Source of the DNA: Chrysogorgia sp. JL179-B06
Taxonomy: Eukaryota > Cnidaria > Anthozoa > Scleralcyonacea > Chrysogorgiidae
Assembly (NCBI GenBank): GCA_035772405.1
Contig: JAYKKM010000349.1
Span: 674,001 to 738,000, forward strand
Direction of reading: 5' to 3'
DNA length: 64,000 nucleotides
Shown here: one piece after another, positions 45,391 through 58,410 of the stretch
Layout of the letters: each line of letters starts with the position of its first letter
Numbering within the stretch: the stretch's first letter is position 1
The notes under the pieces: model-generated
Databases searched by the model: none
Told to the model about the DNA's origin: nothing
The model's input: only the letters and a program-made list of their open reading frames with translations
Position numbers and translations under genes: made by a program

Positions 45391-48300
45391 GTATGGTGCT
45401 TCGAAAGCTCAATATTGTCGCAAAACTGGTATGTTGTTCACGTTGCCTTTCTTTTCGTTTAGGAATATATCACTTCTTTGGGAAAGCCTGAAATGGAGGA
45501 ATTCATCACTGTCGAGCACTTGAGCAGTCGACAACTGAACGAGTGGAGTTTGGCGGATTTTCTGTTCGACTTGGAGAAGCAGTCGTCGGCGAACATAACC
45601 GTCATTGACGATTCCAAAGTTCGTATTGCTGGAAGTGAGATGTCAGTTAGTTTGGTGAAGTCGTATTTGGAAAGCGTTCTCTCTCCGCTTTCTTCAAGCT
45701 GCCCAGTTTCCGACATCTCCGGCGAACTGCCACCGAAACGCGCTAGGCTTGGAAGTACTTCGACGGTCGGCGAAGACGATTCTGTCGTCGGTGAGGACGA
45801 TTTTTCGCAGTCTTTTGATGAGGTTGAAGGCTTGCTTGATAGTTTGGAGCAGGGAGAGGAGAATTTCCCCTCGAAATCTGTGCCTACGTTGGTCGACTCG
45901 CATTGCGAAATGAAAGATGTTGTCGACGAGGTGACCTCTCTGCCAGAAACCAACGAAGATTTCGCCGCGAAGCTGGGATACAGCAAGAACCTGTATGCTC
46001 TTGCTGTGAAGAAAGTAGGGAGAGGGGCCGACAGAAATGAATTACTCAACGAGCTTGTGAAGTTAAAAAACTCGGCGAAAGAACTAAACGAAGAACGATA
46101 CGACGGAAAGAAAGACCGACGAAGGAGTTCTTGTGCGATCGTCAACCCAAAGCAATTGCGTCCTATCATTATCGACGGCTCGAATGTTGCAATGAGGTAA
46201 AGTGAAACATTCTTGTTCATTTGTGTTGTTACAACTTGGCCTATACGAGTGAACTGTTTGGGATTGACAGAGTGTATCGTATCGTATTTTAATTAGATCA
46301 CTGATGGACGCTTGACTTTGTCTATGCGACACTGTCATATTTGGTTGCTTAATATTAACGTCTCACGATATATCCCCATGCCCAACTTTATTCCTGTTCG
46401 TAAACAAATGCTTTGGTCCTACTTCCGAACGACCTTGTATAGTTTGTTACAAATTCCGTGTTGCCGCGATTGGGAAAACACGCGAACAAATTGAAATACA
46501 TTTTGTCGTTATTAACCTCGCATTTGAAAACAAAGGCGCTTTTAAAACCTATACAACTCTCATAATTTCGCTGCTGTGCGTTGTTTCGGACAGGGTTCCC
46601 TTTTCGACTGTTCCTTTCTAAGTGTTCGTACATTTGTCGTCGAGATATGCAATGAAAATGCCGGGTAAACTATGAAATTGTGCGCCAGGTCAGACATTCA
46701 AAGAAGAATGCCTTCGCAATGAGTCATTGCGAGCCCCCATAGCGAACTGGCAATCTGCAGTGCTCGTTGGCAAACATCCAGTGAATTTGGACGTAATAAA
46801 AACCGAACTCGATATGTGTTGACAGGCAAACAATGACAGGTCGGAAGAACAAACCTTGTACAACCGTAATAGTTAAACACAAACCCGTGCTGCCTCACGT
46901 GTCTGGTCAAACCACTTATTTTGTGCCCGCACAGATTACACACTCTTTCTGTTCATTTTATGAACTGTAAATCTGTTCTGCACTAAACAACCTGTTCAAC
47001 ATCACTTTAAATTAAGTCGGAGCTGTTTTTCACATGTCTGCTACGTAATAGTACATACATTTTTAAAACCATATCAACTTACAATCGTGGCTGATCAAAT
47101 TGGGCGAAGATACTTCTTATCTGTACATATGATAATATGTATACGAAGGATCGTGTATCCAATCATGCTAATTACTTGAACATGTCGTGTGTTAGATACT
47201 GCCTCCTTGTCAGATAATGTATAAACTTTGTGAGTTCACTTTTTCTTTTCGTGAAGTATGCGAAGAATTTCGATTCATTAGTTATCTGCGAATCTCTACG
47301 GTCTCAAAGGTGGATTCGTTTCGTCATTGAATAAAAATACATACGTTGTACCGACCTGAATGGGAATTCATGCTATGTCTATAGGGATATTCCTCTGTGG
47401 GAATAATAATATAATATGCGAAAAACACACCAGCATTCTTCCGAATGGGATATGGTCGTAAAAAATTACAGACAGCCCGAAGCTGTTTACATACTCCAAA
47501 AAGAAAACATCTTGGATTACCAATAATCCTGCTTGGCATGCTAATTTATCGAGTGTGCGGAATTTATATCTTCTTAAAATCAGGCCTTTTACACCTCGAA
47601 CGCCTTTCCGCATCTCTATACGGACAAAATTGTGCCGACTTCGAGATAAAGTTGATAGATTTATTATCAAAAGATTAAAAAGCATGCCGAACTTGCACTT
47701 CCTATATTTACTCTTTCTTGTTTATTGCTTATTAATTATGGTACTGTTATTTATGGTTGGTCAAGTGTTTGCGATTAAAATGACAATGGTTTCGTAATTT
47801 CCAAGGAGTGTCGCATAACATCTGCTTTTCTTTGCAAAACCCTCTATTCATATTTGCACTTTTTAATATTTGTTTGTTCCTCAAGTCATATAAATACGGT
47901 TATATTTGGTTCAATAACCACAGCCTAGTACCTTAAATTGGTTTGAAACAAATCTTTATCTGTAGCATTTGGTATGATATTATTACTGTTAAATTAATCA
48001 CACAATTATTAAAACTAATTATTTCCAGTCTGACCTTGTGTTCTTGAGCCCCTCATAGATGATCAATGTGTTGTTGATCTTGTACGTAGTTACACTGAAC
48101 TGCAAATAAAATAAAAAGCGAAACATAGCTGTGGCACTTTTGCATAGAAAGGATAAATATTTTATTATCTAAGGGGAGTTTGAGTGTATTAATTTAATAT
48201 CTTAATAATGTGGGATGTCAGTGATATTGTTTAGGATTAGGATTGTTTAGGTGATTTTTTAAAAGTTTGTTGACTTCAAAATCATTAAACATTTACTTTA

Positions 48301-51300
48301 CATTTTTTACATTGCAAATCCAACATGACGACCTAATAAATCATAAGCCCTCGGAACCCTTATCAATTGGGCTTCTGGCCTGTTGGGGTATTCCGTTCAC
48401 CTAAAAGAATGATAAATAAACTAAACGATGTGTTTGTGCCTACAAAATTAAGGGACTACATTACTGTAGTTAATTTTTATTTGAATTGTATTATTACTGC
48501 TAAATGATATGTTCTGAGGTAGAAACTGGTTTTGGGTATTATTAGTGGAAAAGAATTTTAGCAAAGTAAATTAGTTGATAATAGAACTTGTAGAAATAAA
48601 TTGAGGCATTGTTGGCAAAAAAATTATTTTGGAGAATACTGTATATACATACTAATAAGTTTCTTTATTAATTGGCTCTTGGCTTGTCACAACTACTGAT
48701 GCATGTGCACAGGAGCATTGGGGGCCATTGAACAAACAATATTGTAGACAAATAGTATATATCTGTGCCTCTGCAAGCTTGTGCTGCCTTAACTTGAACT
48801 TGCTTCCTATAGTATATTGCAACCCTCAACCCTGATGCATCTGATGCACTTGACCATGCATCATTTGCCAATTAACCTAGGTTAAAGTAAACACATTTAT
48901 ACTTGGTAGAAAGCTAGCTAGCCCAGACCTTTAACCCTTTTAGGCGGTGTTAAAACATGAAGGAGGGCTGGCTGGCTCTAGTAAAAGGGATGGATTTCAC
49001 CTTGTGTTTACATGGGAATATTCTAGCCCTTGAGGAGAGTAGGAGGGCTGACTTGTTTACCAAGTTGACAACACATATTTTCCCACGTAACCTGCTGAAT
49101 CCCATTTTCCCGCACAAGTTTCCAATTTAAAACCTACTTATGAACAAACAGAACTTGTGAAATAAAGAGTTGTCTAAAAATATATGTGCAAAGGCCAACT
49201 TTGTTGCATGTATGGAGCTTTGACTTGCCAGCCCTCCTAGGGAAATTTCCAGCCCTCACACGCGAGATCCCGGGTACTAGTTAATAGTAAGGGCTGGCCC
49301 TCCTCTCATATAAACAAATCAAATTTTACATAGGGTGTGACTTTACATATGGTGTGACTGAGAGGTGGGATCTCGGTAAAGAGGGCTAGCCCGCTAGCCC
49401 TACCAAGAGGGCCCTTCTCCATATAAACACTAATCAACATACAAATTCTTCTTGGCCTCCAAACATTCCTTATAGTACTAGTTGGGATAAACTGTTTAAA
49501 AACATGACAATTTATCATTGGTGATCATTCCTTTATTCTCAAGCTTCTATGCTTGGTTACTGTAACCATTCTTAATTTTTTTTCTGGTCCGTATCCTACC
49601 AAATTCTGCTTTCTGATTGGCTAACGACGGGATACCTATGAGCCGATACAGACCGCTCATACGGACTGCTCGACATAATTTCAGTTTTAATGCTTTTATA
49701 AGCCATAAAATATTCTAAAAACATTTGAAAATGAACTCAAACGAGATTCGACATATTTATAAAGACATCCAAAAAGAGACATAACTCTCAATTCCCTTCA
49801 ATGAAGAAGCACAGACTTCCCTTTTCTGACTAGAAATACTGATGACAACCAAAAAAATATTAATTACCGTTTTGGTTGGTCTATATTGAGAAATATTTCC
49901 CTTCGCAGTTTTTGAGATCTAGGGAAATATTTCTCCATACAGACCTGCCACCCGGTAAATACGGTAAGGCAAAAAAATTATGTTTCTGGTCAGCACGCGC
50001 GTCATCTTTGACTAGCTGTGCACTTCAAATCAGTTGCAGGTTTGTGGGAACGGACACCTGTTGAAATGTTTGTTCTGTTAAAAGCATAAAAATCAATGTT
50101 TGCACTTTATGTTTGCACTTTATAAGTACTCACCATTTCTACAAAAAGCATCTCCTTAGAGAGAAAAAGCCATGTCAATTCTGTTCTGGACTAACCCACT
50201 GACCAGAAACAGAATACATTTTTTGGCCTAAGATATATATATATATACTGTATATATAGATATATATTTTAGGAGAAGTTAGAACCAGGTGTTCTTTTCC
50301 TGCCCACTAAGTACAGTGATGGATCCAGCTCGATCTGGTACGGGGGTGCTGAGCGAGCGAAGTAAGATCTGTTGAGGCCTGCAGTGTGGGATGCAACTGA
50401 GGCAGGGTGGAGTGCCGCTGAGGGAGCTACGGCAGGGGACTGTGTCCCCGTGTTGCATCCCACTGCAGCAATTAAGGCACTGAAGATTGAAGAATCTGTA
50501 GTCTGTACTGAAGATTTGCTTGCAATTTGAATTGTCTAACTACACGTTATCATGCTATTATTTTATTTTGTCTCTATTTTATTTTTGTTTGACAATTACC
50601 ATTCGATTTGACAAGGCAATTGGCAGCCGCTGGACCAACCTCGCCAGGGGAGGTGTGCACCCCCCTGTAAATCCATCACTGTCTAAGTACAGCTGCTAAT
50701 CTCTATGCCAGATTAATCCCTAGAACATTGTGGTCCTGCATTCCTACAGCTAAGAGCCCTGGGTTCTTATTTCAAATTCTTGTTTAAGGGGCCATTTTGG
50801 AGCGCTCTTACTTCGTGTATACCGGACACAGAATATTAAATCATTGAAATATTTAGTTTAAAAGTAGGGTTAGTATTCCTTTATTTCAGGGTTAGGACTA
50901 GAGTTTTTATTTGGGTTATGGTAGGGTTTTTGTTCTTGTAAAGCTTCTGAATCTTGAGAAAATAACCTTGATGTCTGTGTCCATTGAGTGTGTGTCCGGG
51001 AAAGTTATGATCACAAAGCGAAGAAATGGCACAGAGCATGCACAAAGTTTGAAAGATATAAATAAAAATCCTAAGTGTTGAGTTATAGGATAATAAACTG
51101 CACCCTGGTCCCTTGCCCTAGAGTGTGCTAGAGCATCAACTATCAGCTAGGTGTTGGAAAAAGCCAATTTTGTCTCAATTTTTCCAGTTTTATATAAGGA
51201 GGAAAACAAATATACATATATCACTCTTCACCTGCAATTGCTTAAACTTCTGTACAAAGGACACCAAAATAGTTGAGTTCGTTTCTAGTTTTTGATTAAG

Positions 51301-54300
51301 GAGGAAAACAAATATACATATATCGCTCTTCACCTGCAATTGCTTAACTTCTGTACAAAGGACACCAAAATAGTTGAGTTCGTTTATAGTTTTTGGGCAC
51401 TATTATCACAGAATAAATACTCAACCAGAAGTCCGACTCCGTGTCGGCGCCTTTGATGTAGGTGTCCTCGCGCATCTCAGCTCGCGCATCCGCCGCCATT
51501 TTGCTAGCAAGCGTGCACTTGGTGGCCGGGGGGTGGCGGTGTAGCGGAGGAAACGTCGTGTAACGACTGACAACTGTACCTTTCGTGGTCGAAACTTTAA
51601 AGTGGAACGACAGAATGCACATAACTGTTATGTTTATGCATAGCTCGAGTTTCTGCATCATCTGTAACTTGTTAAAATGTCTATAAAGTGATAATCAATT
51701 GACGCCATTTTGCGAGCAAGCTACTTCTTGGTTTCAGGCATACCCCCCCTGAAGCTGGCTTTCACAATTCTTAAATATCACCACCATATTTGTTTATAGA
51801 AGAAGATGGCTTATAACTTCAAAACTACGAATTTTTGAAAGATATCGTGTACGTATGTTGTTAACAATTTCATAAGCTTTCGTTTGGTGTATAGTGCAAG
51901 TTTTTCCGTTTTCTGTATTTTTTTTAAATGTTCAAAATGTTTGTACCATTGCTCGTAAATGGGAAGGAAATTTCTCCCTAATGTTGTAGAATTTTGAATA
52001 TTGTTCATAAAATACTTAACACAGAAGCTTGGGCTTGATATCAAACAGAAGATACTGTAAAATTTTATCTGTGGTAGAAATCTCAAGTTTCTAGCTTAAC
52101 GGAAAGTATTTCAAAAAAGAGGAAACCTTTTTTTCATTTTTGTCTGGCCTGTGTGAATTGGTGAAGTTTGTTTTCCTTTTGCAGTTGTGCTGTTTGCTAT
52201 TTCATATAACTTTGCAAATACTGTATGTATGAACTTCGGATATGCTTTAAACAAAAGCTAATTAAAAGACAAAGTTCTGCAAACGTTTGTAGTTTTCTAA
52301 CTGAAGCAGAAAAAGTTTTAGATGAACATTAGTGAACATATTTTTGAATATATCTTAAGAATATTGGAATGATATAATTTCTCATCTTGTAGTTTGTTGT
52401 TAATCTATAACTTTAAAAGAATCGTATAAATTTATTTACATCAAAAAACAAAGTTTCATATTTGTATTAGCTTTTGTTTAAAACATATCCGAAGTTCATA
52501 CATACAGTATTAGCAAAGTTATTTAAAATATCAAACCCTGTAACTGCAAAGGAAAACAAACTTCACCAATTCACACAGGCCAGACAAAAATGAAAAAAAG
52601 GTTTCCTCTTTTTTGAAATACTTTCCGTTAAGCTAGAAACTTGAGATTTCTACCACAGATAAAATTTTACAGTATCTTCTGTTTGATAACAAGCCCAAGC
52701 TTCTGTGTTAAGTATTTTATGAACAATATTCAAAATTCTACAACATTAGGGAGAAATTTCCTTCCCATTTACGAGCAATGGTACGAACATTTTGAACATT
52801 TAATAAAAATACAGAAAACGGAAAAACTTGCACTATACACCAAATGAAAGCTTATGAAATTATTAACATACGTACGTAGACGATGTCTTTCAACAATGCG
52901 TAGTTTGGAAGTTATTAGCCATTTTCCTCCATCAACAAACATGCACGCTTGCTAGCAAAATGGCCGACTCGCGCATGCGCATAAAAAAAATGGGACATGT
53001 TTTCACAGGAGTTGGACTTCTGGTTGAGTATTTATTCTGTGCTATTATTATGATGTTGGAGTACTTTATGTACGATCTATTTTAATGGACTTGCAACGGG
53101 CATTCATTCGATTTCGTTAAAATGCTAGAATATTGCCATAAATTAAGAAATAAAGTTAACTTTATTTCTTATGAAGTCGTAGTTGTCGTTTCTGTGTAAT
53201 TTGGTGTGAAATCTGGCGTAATTGAGGCATTTACAGCGAGTTCGGTATCTGGCCATGTTGCTCTCCACTATACTCACTATACTCCCTGGTTTAATAGCGT
53301 AGAGTCTGGCTGCTATTAATAGCTCAAAAAGCGGACAAACCAAATTTGACTCGCAAATGATTGCTAATGAGCTATTTTCTTTTGTTATGGCCGCAAGAAT
53401 TATGGGTAAAAGCGGACAAACATCGATGCTGACGTCATCTCGACGGAGCGCTATTGTGTGTGTTAGCTTATACCAAATCAGCGATTAGAGATGTCTGTTT
53501 GGCAGGTGGCGATACAAACGGTACAAACATGGCCGATTAATTTCTAAGTACATAAGCAGGTTTTTATGAAGGGTATACACGTTTACGTAATATAATAGGC
53601 ACGAATGTTATGTATTTAGACTCGGTAATTCCAAATCTGTTTTCAGAATTGAAAATGGTTAAATATTGACGAGATAACGTTCAAAATAATATACCACGAA
53701 ACGGCCACTGATTGCCGATTAATTTCTAAGTACATAAACAGTTTTTTGGTGTTTTTTTTTTCAACAACTGTAATTGGGAATGAAGCAATACAAATACGAT
53801 ACAAAAAATGACGTAAATACATGTACAGTAGCTGTAAATAACCCAAAAATGCAGAACACGAACGGGATGTTAAATCCCATGCAAGGTGTCCGCCCAAGAA
53901 CGGTCTGCACATTTGTGTAACATACTAGACACGCATGTTACGTATTTAGATTCGGTAATTCCAAAACTGTTTTCGGAATTAAAATCGGTTAAATATTGGC
54001 CGAGGTAACGTTCAAAATTTACGACGAACGGTCTTTTGCAATTTGTGGGCTACAAATACCCGGCGTGCGAGGTCTGGGACCATGGATGGAGAAAATCTCG
54101 CAGGGGGTATAGGATGAAACTCTCGGGCGGATAGAACATGCGGGCTATATTATAGGCATACGCTTTCTGTTTTAAAATTATTAGCGCAGAAGGGGGGCTA
54201 TTATAGGGGGGTCGGTCTTTCCGCAAACCGCCGCGTTTTTTTCCTCCTTCACCGTTAACCGCTTCCCGTTTTCTTCGTAAAACCGTAACCGCCATTTTTT

Positions 54301-57300
54301 CGTACAAAACCTTAACGAAAGTTCGTAAGCAGTTCAAACGTTCATAACGTGACCGGCGACCACAATAATTATTTCTCTTGAGTCTTTAGGCCCTCTTTAG
54401 AAGGCCTTACAACACAGCTATTTTTTCCCGATTACGTCCACCGTATTTCCAAAGCTCCCTAGCTTATTAAAGCCTGGCCTGGTGGTAAATTTACGCCCAT
54501 TTACTGCATTTACCTCTGTCCAGGGGAGGGACGGGAGAAAGTTCCGCATTGTAACGGCTGTAGCTTCCTTCTTCTGGTCTCTTCTTGAGCCGCTGGAGGG
54601 GCGTCCCAAAGTTCGAGAAAGGCTCGGATTGTATTCGTAACCGTAATCCGCGACTGAAAATACCTAACAACCGAAAACCGCGCGAAAAAGTAATGATTTT
54701 CCGCCACCGCACGATAATTTCTTCACCGTAAACCGCCACGAAAATGGAGATATATCCGCAATCCGACCCCCAAAATAGGCTAAAACCGCCTAACCGCCAA
54801 ACTATAATAGCTCCACGCAGATATATGTACGCCTGAGCGTACCTATTTTTAAATATTTTCAGCGGTTCTGCAATGACCGGTTTGTAAAGACCGTTCAGGA
54901 ACCAACCAGATTGCAGAAAAGCTGCGTTCAGATCGCTCACGAGTCCATATAATAATGTATTGCATTTTATTACCTCCCCGGGTTGCTACGGCCCTGGTAA
55001 CTCCTTAGCAATCTGTCAGGGTTCTATCTAGGGGGTTTGAGGGGTGGAAGGTCCGCCCCCCAAACACCCAGCTTTCCCCCCCCCCCCAAAAAAAAAAGTT
55101 GTGATTATTCAGGTCGGTACGTGTACATGAAGTAAGTATTCCCAGTCAGACACTATATGACAAGGAACATGAAGTAGTGCCATGGTGGTGTATCGCGTGC
55201 ATGTAACTTAATTCAACTTAACTGATTCAATATGAAATATATTATAAATTTTAATAAACAATATAAAATGTTAAGTTAGGAAAGTTGTAAAGGTTTTACT
55301 GTGCAAGCTGTGTTAAGTTGTCAATACTCAGAAAAACTCTGAGCACCAGACTTAACACAGCTTGCACAGTAAAACCTTTACAACTTTACAAACATCAAGC
55401 TGCAACTACCTAACTTAACTAACAATGCAACATTTGACTGGAAATTGACTGTCACAACACGACTTGTAGTCCAACAAGTATTTGTTATAACGGCAAGACT
55501 CGTCCCAGGTTTAAATACCGTAATTAACCTTGCTCTGCCATCTGAGTTCCAGTGGCACACTGGTTAGAGCGTCTGTCTAGCATTCAGAAGCTTACGGGTT
55601 CGAGTCCTGTCTGGAGCTCAGAGTTTTACTGAGTATTGACAATTTAACACAGCTTGCACAGCAAAACCCTTTACAACTAACTTTAATATAAAATGTACTT
55701 AAAATCCTGGAAAGTGTTGTTTTTTAGTGTTTTATATGACTTTTCCAAACCTTCAGAATTGTGTAAAATCTAAATCTTTCCCCAAAATGCAGGAAATGGC
55801 CTCCAGATAGGGCATGCCTCCGGACCAATCCTGGCTACGTCCTTGCTTCTCCCCCAAACGAAAAATCCTAGATAGAACCCTGTCTGTGCGCAAGTTTACT
55901 CTAGCTTGCACACCGTGACAGTGGCTAATTTCAAGGGTTCCAAATTTTACTGATATAGAGTATCGTATCATTTTTTAGCCATGGAAAACAGAAGATATTC
56001 TCGTGTAAAGGGATAGCATTAGCTGTGGAGTGGTTTAAACGCCGAGGTCATCCAACAATTTATGTAATAATCCCAACATGGAGGAAGGAAGGACCATCTG
56101 AGCAGCATCCCATGTCAGATCGAGAGATCCTGAAAAGCTTAGAGGAGGCAGGTCACTTATATTACACTCCATCACGAACCGTGAAGGGCAAGAGAATAAG
56201 TTGCTATGACGACAGATATATCATGAAGATTGCTCAGGAAAAAGATGGTGTGATTGTGTCGAACGACAACTTTAGAGACATGCAGAGGGAGAACCCAGAG
56301 TGGAAAAAGGTAGTGGAGGAAAAGCTGTTGATGTATTCCTTTGTGGATGACATGTTTATGCCCCCAGACGACCCAAATGGCCGACATGGGCCGACGATTG
56401 ATGAACTACTGACCGTTGGTTCAGGCACGAAGACTAAACTTTGCACGTATGGACGCAAGTGTACTTATGGAACACGCTGCAAATATGCACACCCGGAAAG
56501 AGATCCCGCGCTAGTGGCCAGTGAGACTGTTCTGCGAGACACACCATCAATTTCTCCTCGACCGTACTCAGAACCTGTGCCCATGTCTGACCACGCCTTG
56601 TGCGAAGACTTCAAGCGTGTTCTCAGTCTCCCTAACCTGCACAGCAGTCAGGCTGCTCAGGCAGTCGGAATGTATGCAATGCACGGCAACGGGATGGCTG
56701 CACCAGCTGTACCATCGCGGCCCGCGCCACCTCTTCCTCCACGTAATAACAATGTGGTTCCAAGAGGTATAAGAACTACTAACGAGAACCCCTATGCTCC
56801 GCTCCCAATGCAAATGGACCAAGCAGCACAAATGATGCAGTGTCGGAGACATTTACCACCAAGGGTACCTCAACAACACCCAGACTATGACACACTGCCC
56901 TTCATTCCAAGGAACCGCATGCAGCAACAACCAACAGGTCATGGACATTATAATCAATATGTACCAAACGGAGTGTATGCGCCAAATGGTAACAGGCCAA
57001 ATGGGAACAGGCCTGGTCGAGGTGGTCCGTATGATAACATACCACCCCCAGGCTGTCAAATGCCTGTGTATCCGACGCAAAATCATGCGATGTGCCAACA
57101 ACATTCGTACTATCGGTCTCGTGCTCCGCCTGTCGACGAGAGTGACGAGGAAGAGAAGCCGACTGTGCCGTCGAAAAAAAGGCAACATTCAGATGAACTG
57201 AAATATGAAGAGATAGAAATAGCCAGCCAAGTCAAGGGCAAGACAAGTTGCAGAGAATCAGGTATGGATGCAGTCATGCAACCCCCCATGTTTAATGTCG

Positions 57301-57305
57301 CTTGA
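45202..57305 (+). CDS. KH-NYN-CCCH ribonuclease, N4BP1/ZC3H12 (Regnase)-like (3 exons)
   Basis: Joined exons 45202-45390, 45463-46196 and 55979-57305 total 2,250 nt (749 residues plus stop), with GT/AG sites and matching phases (0, 2). Predicted role: cytoplasmic endoribonuclease acting on mRNA or foreign RNA. Layout: two KH-like segments (about 10-70 and 76-136) of N4BP1/KHNYN type; an acidic linker; a UBA-like segment AAKLGYSK...NELLNELVKL (229-268); the NYN/PIN domain from IIIDGSNVAM (Asp301) through WRKE (342-345), CYDDRYI (Asp385, Asp386) and SNDNFRD (Asp404); a CCCH finger C463-x5-C469-x5-C475-x3-H479; and a long Pro/Asn/Gln-rich tail with a KKRQH basic patch. All four acidic residues expected for catalysis are present, so activity is likely. 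Human N4BP1/KHNYN lack the CCCH finger and human ZC3H12 proteins lack the KH segments, so this is a composite. Confidence 0.92.
45463..46196 (+). CDS. KH-NYN-CCCH gene exon 2
   Basis: Acceptor CTTTTCGTTTAG and donor GTAAAG (46197). EYITSLGKPEMEE matches the AKEYI...PE.EE pattern of N4BP1. The exon carries the second KH-like segment, acidic linker and UBA-like segment, and ends inside the NYN signature after SNVAM with AG in hand (phase 2). Confidence 0.93.
48950..49430. mobile_element. Foldback-like element with GGAGGGCTGGC words
   Basis: GGAGGGCTGGCTGGC, CCTTGTGTTTACATGGGAA and inverse words AGCCCTCCTA, GGCCCTCCTCTCATATAAAC occur on both sides. Boundaries are uncertain. Confidence 0.4.
50258..50690. 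repeat. Probable dispersed repeat
   Basis: AGTGATGGATCCAGCTCG at the left and CCCTGTAAATCCATCACT at the right form short inverted termini around about 360 bp with no gene. Confidence 0.4.
51199..51395 (+). repeat. About 103-bp tandem duplication
   Basis: GGAGGAAAACAAATATACAT through AGTTGAGTTCGTTT is present twice in a row (from about 51199 and 51300) with only a few differences. Confidence 0.8.
51399..53050. mobile_element. 1.65-kb foldback element
   Basis: The outer ends ACAGAATAAATACTCAACCA and TGGTTGAGTATTTATTCTGT are inverted. Inner arms 51800-52230 and 52500-52925 are also inverted and nearly identical (CTAGCTTAACGGAAAGTATT/AATACTTTCCGTTAAGCTAG). Arm length is about 400 bp. No transposase. 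Confidence 0.85.
53051..53619 (+). other. Intronic stretch without recognised features
   Basis: Only a weak minus-strand frame at 53143-53343 with no motif. Confidence 0.4.
53620..54030 (-). repeat. Two copies of a dispersed repeat
   Basis: CGGTAATTCCAAATCTGTTT and AATATTGACGAGATAACGTT (53620-53690) recur with changes at 53950-54020. Both are inverse to 29100-29200. Confidence 0.6.
54220..54810. repeat. Irregular CCGTAA/ACCGC-rich region
   Basis: Words of the type ACCGTAACCGCC, AACCGCTTCC, CACCGTAAACCGCC and CCGCCTAACCGCC recur irregularly. A 149-codon minus frame spans the region but has no motif and is probably a by-product. Confidence 0.35.
55285..55385. repeat. Inverted repeat beside a tRNA-like head
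   Basis: GTTGTAAAGGTTTTACTGTG and CACAGTAAAACCTTTACAAC face each other. A third copy of the arm lies at 55640-55680. Confidence 0.8.
55545..55618 (+). tRNA. tRNA-like SINE head
   Basis: CTGGTTAGAGCG (A box) and GGGTTCGAGTCC (B box), TCTG/CAGA anticodon stem around CTAGCAT, and CTCCAG/CTGGAG-like acceptor ends (CCAGT, CTGGAGCT). It folds reasonably, but the repeat arms on both sides suggest a SINE. Confidence 0.4.
55979..57305 (+). CDS. KH-NYN-CCCH gene exon 3
   Basis: Acceptor CATTTTTTAG. The first base C completes Ser308, giving SNVAMSHG as in Regnase. It then encodes FSCKGIALAVEWFKRRGH, the rest of the NYN domain, the CCCH finger and the C-terminal tail ending at TGA (57303-57305). Long open frames on the other strand here are shadows. 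Confidence 0.95.
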
Positions 57306-57915
57306 GCGGTGCTGTCGGTATATTATTTTCGCAAGTAACTAACTGCAACTATTGAATGTTCTCAAAATATTTATAAAATGTTTACCTATTTTAAGCTGCT
57401 GAGTAACTATTGTAAACGTTCACCACAGATATTTAAGTTTTAGTGGATATTCCATTTAGTGAACTAACAGAGGGTGGCCAATGATGGAACATTGAGACAT
57501 ACAGCAGTAACAGAAATCACCTACGCCAATACACATTGAGTATGAATACTGTATGAGAATATTTCATAATGAACCACCTATAATGAATCTTTCCATCAGC
57601 CGTTTCTTATCAGAGAAGTGACCAGTGCTTCTTAAGCATAATTTTTGTGGAAATGTCACTTGTTTACTGCCGGACTTTCGACTTGATCCTCCAGCAAAGA
57701 AAATACTGACAACTTGTTGACTTAACAAAACAGATCGTTCAATCGGTAATATTTACTCGTTAACTCGAAGACGATAGGTTTTAGTTCAGCAGTAAACGGT
57801 ACTGTTGCTAAATGTTGTTTAAGATTTAGGAAATTCATGCCGCGATATTTTGACAATATTATGTTTACTATTGGAAGATTCTGTTGCTGCTGTGTGTATC
57901 GGGTCCATGTTTCAA
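57306..57915 (+). other. 3' flank of the KH-NYN-CCCH gene
   Basis: Presumed 3' UTR and downstream sequence. No canonical AATAAA is seen in the first 600 bp. Nothing else recognised. Confidence 0.4.
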
Positions 57916-58410
57916 AGGGATACTCTAGCCAAAATAAAAATGTAGTTCATATGAAAGATCTTACTGACTTTAGTTTATTTCCAAAGTTTTAGCATTCAAA
58001 TCAATTACGTTAAGACGATATGGCTAGTTGAAGTTGGAGAGTTTGTCCAATTTCGACGCCATATTTGTTTCTCAAATAGACGTCACTGAGTGATTCTATC
58101 TCGTATTATGCCTAAGATTACGAAGCTCCTCTACTTTCCCGCACGAGGAACTAAATAGTTTATTTCGACTTATTTTCGTCCAAAGAGCATTCACGATAGC
58201 TATCACTATGTGATCGCCATCAAAACAACTCCACTGCCGATAAAGAATCACTCAATGACGTCATATTTTCAAAACCAATATGGCGTCAAAATCCTCAAAT
58301 TTCTATATCTTCTTAACTAAATTGATAGGAATGCTGAAACTTTGGAAATAAACTAAAGTCAGTAAGATCTTTCATATGAACTACATTTGTATTTTGGCTG
58401 GAGTATCCCC
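57916..58410. mobile_element. Foldback MITE (AGGGATACTC family)
   Basis: Termini AGGGATACTCTAGCC and GGCTGGAGTATCCCC; arms with GTTCATATGAAAGATCTTAC and GTAAGATCTTTCATATGAAC. The left flank is TCAA and no clean TTAA remains on the right. Confidence 0.7.

Larger units (their letters stand above)
46197..55978 (+). other. Long intron of the KH-NYN-CCCH gene (9.8 kb)
   Basis: 46200-48940 shows no recognisable gene or clear repeat apart from a short dispersed word near 48345-48390. 48950-49430 is a foldback-like region. 50258-50690, 51199-53050, 53620-54030 and 54220-54810 are repeats, and 55285-55640 is an inverted repeat with a tRNA-like head. No further coding exon between the NYN halves is needed, because the phases close. 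Confidence 0.7.

Noticed and set aside
54491..54940. 149-residue minus-strand frame
   Set aside because: It lies in an irregular repeat cluster inside an intron, with no recognisable domain.
56853..57188. Minus-strand and alternative-frame ORFs over the ribonuclease exon 3
   Set aside because: Shadows of the well-supported CDS in the other frames.
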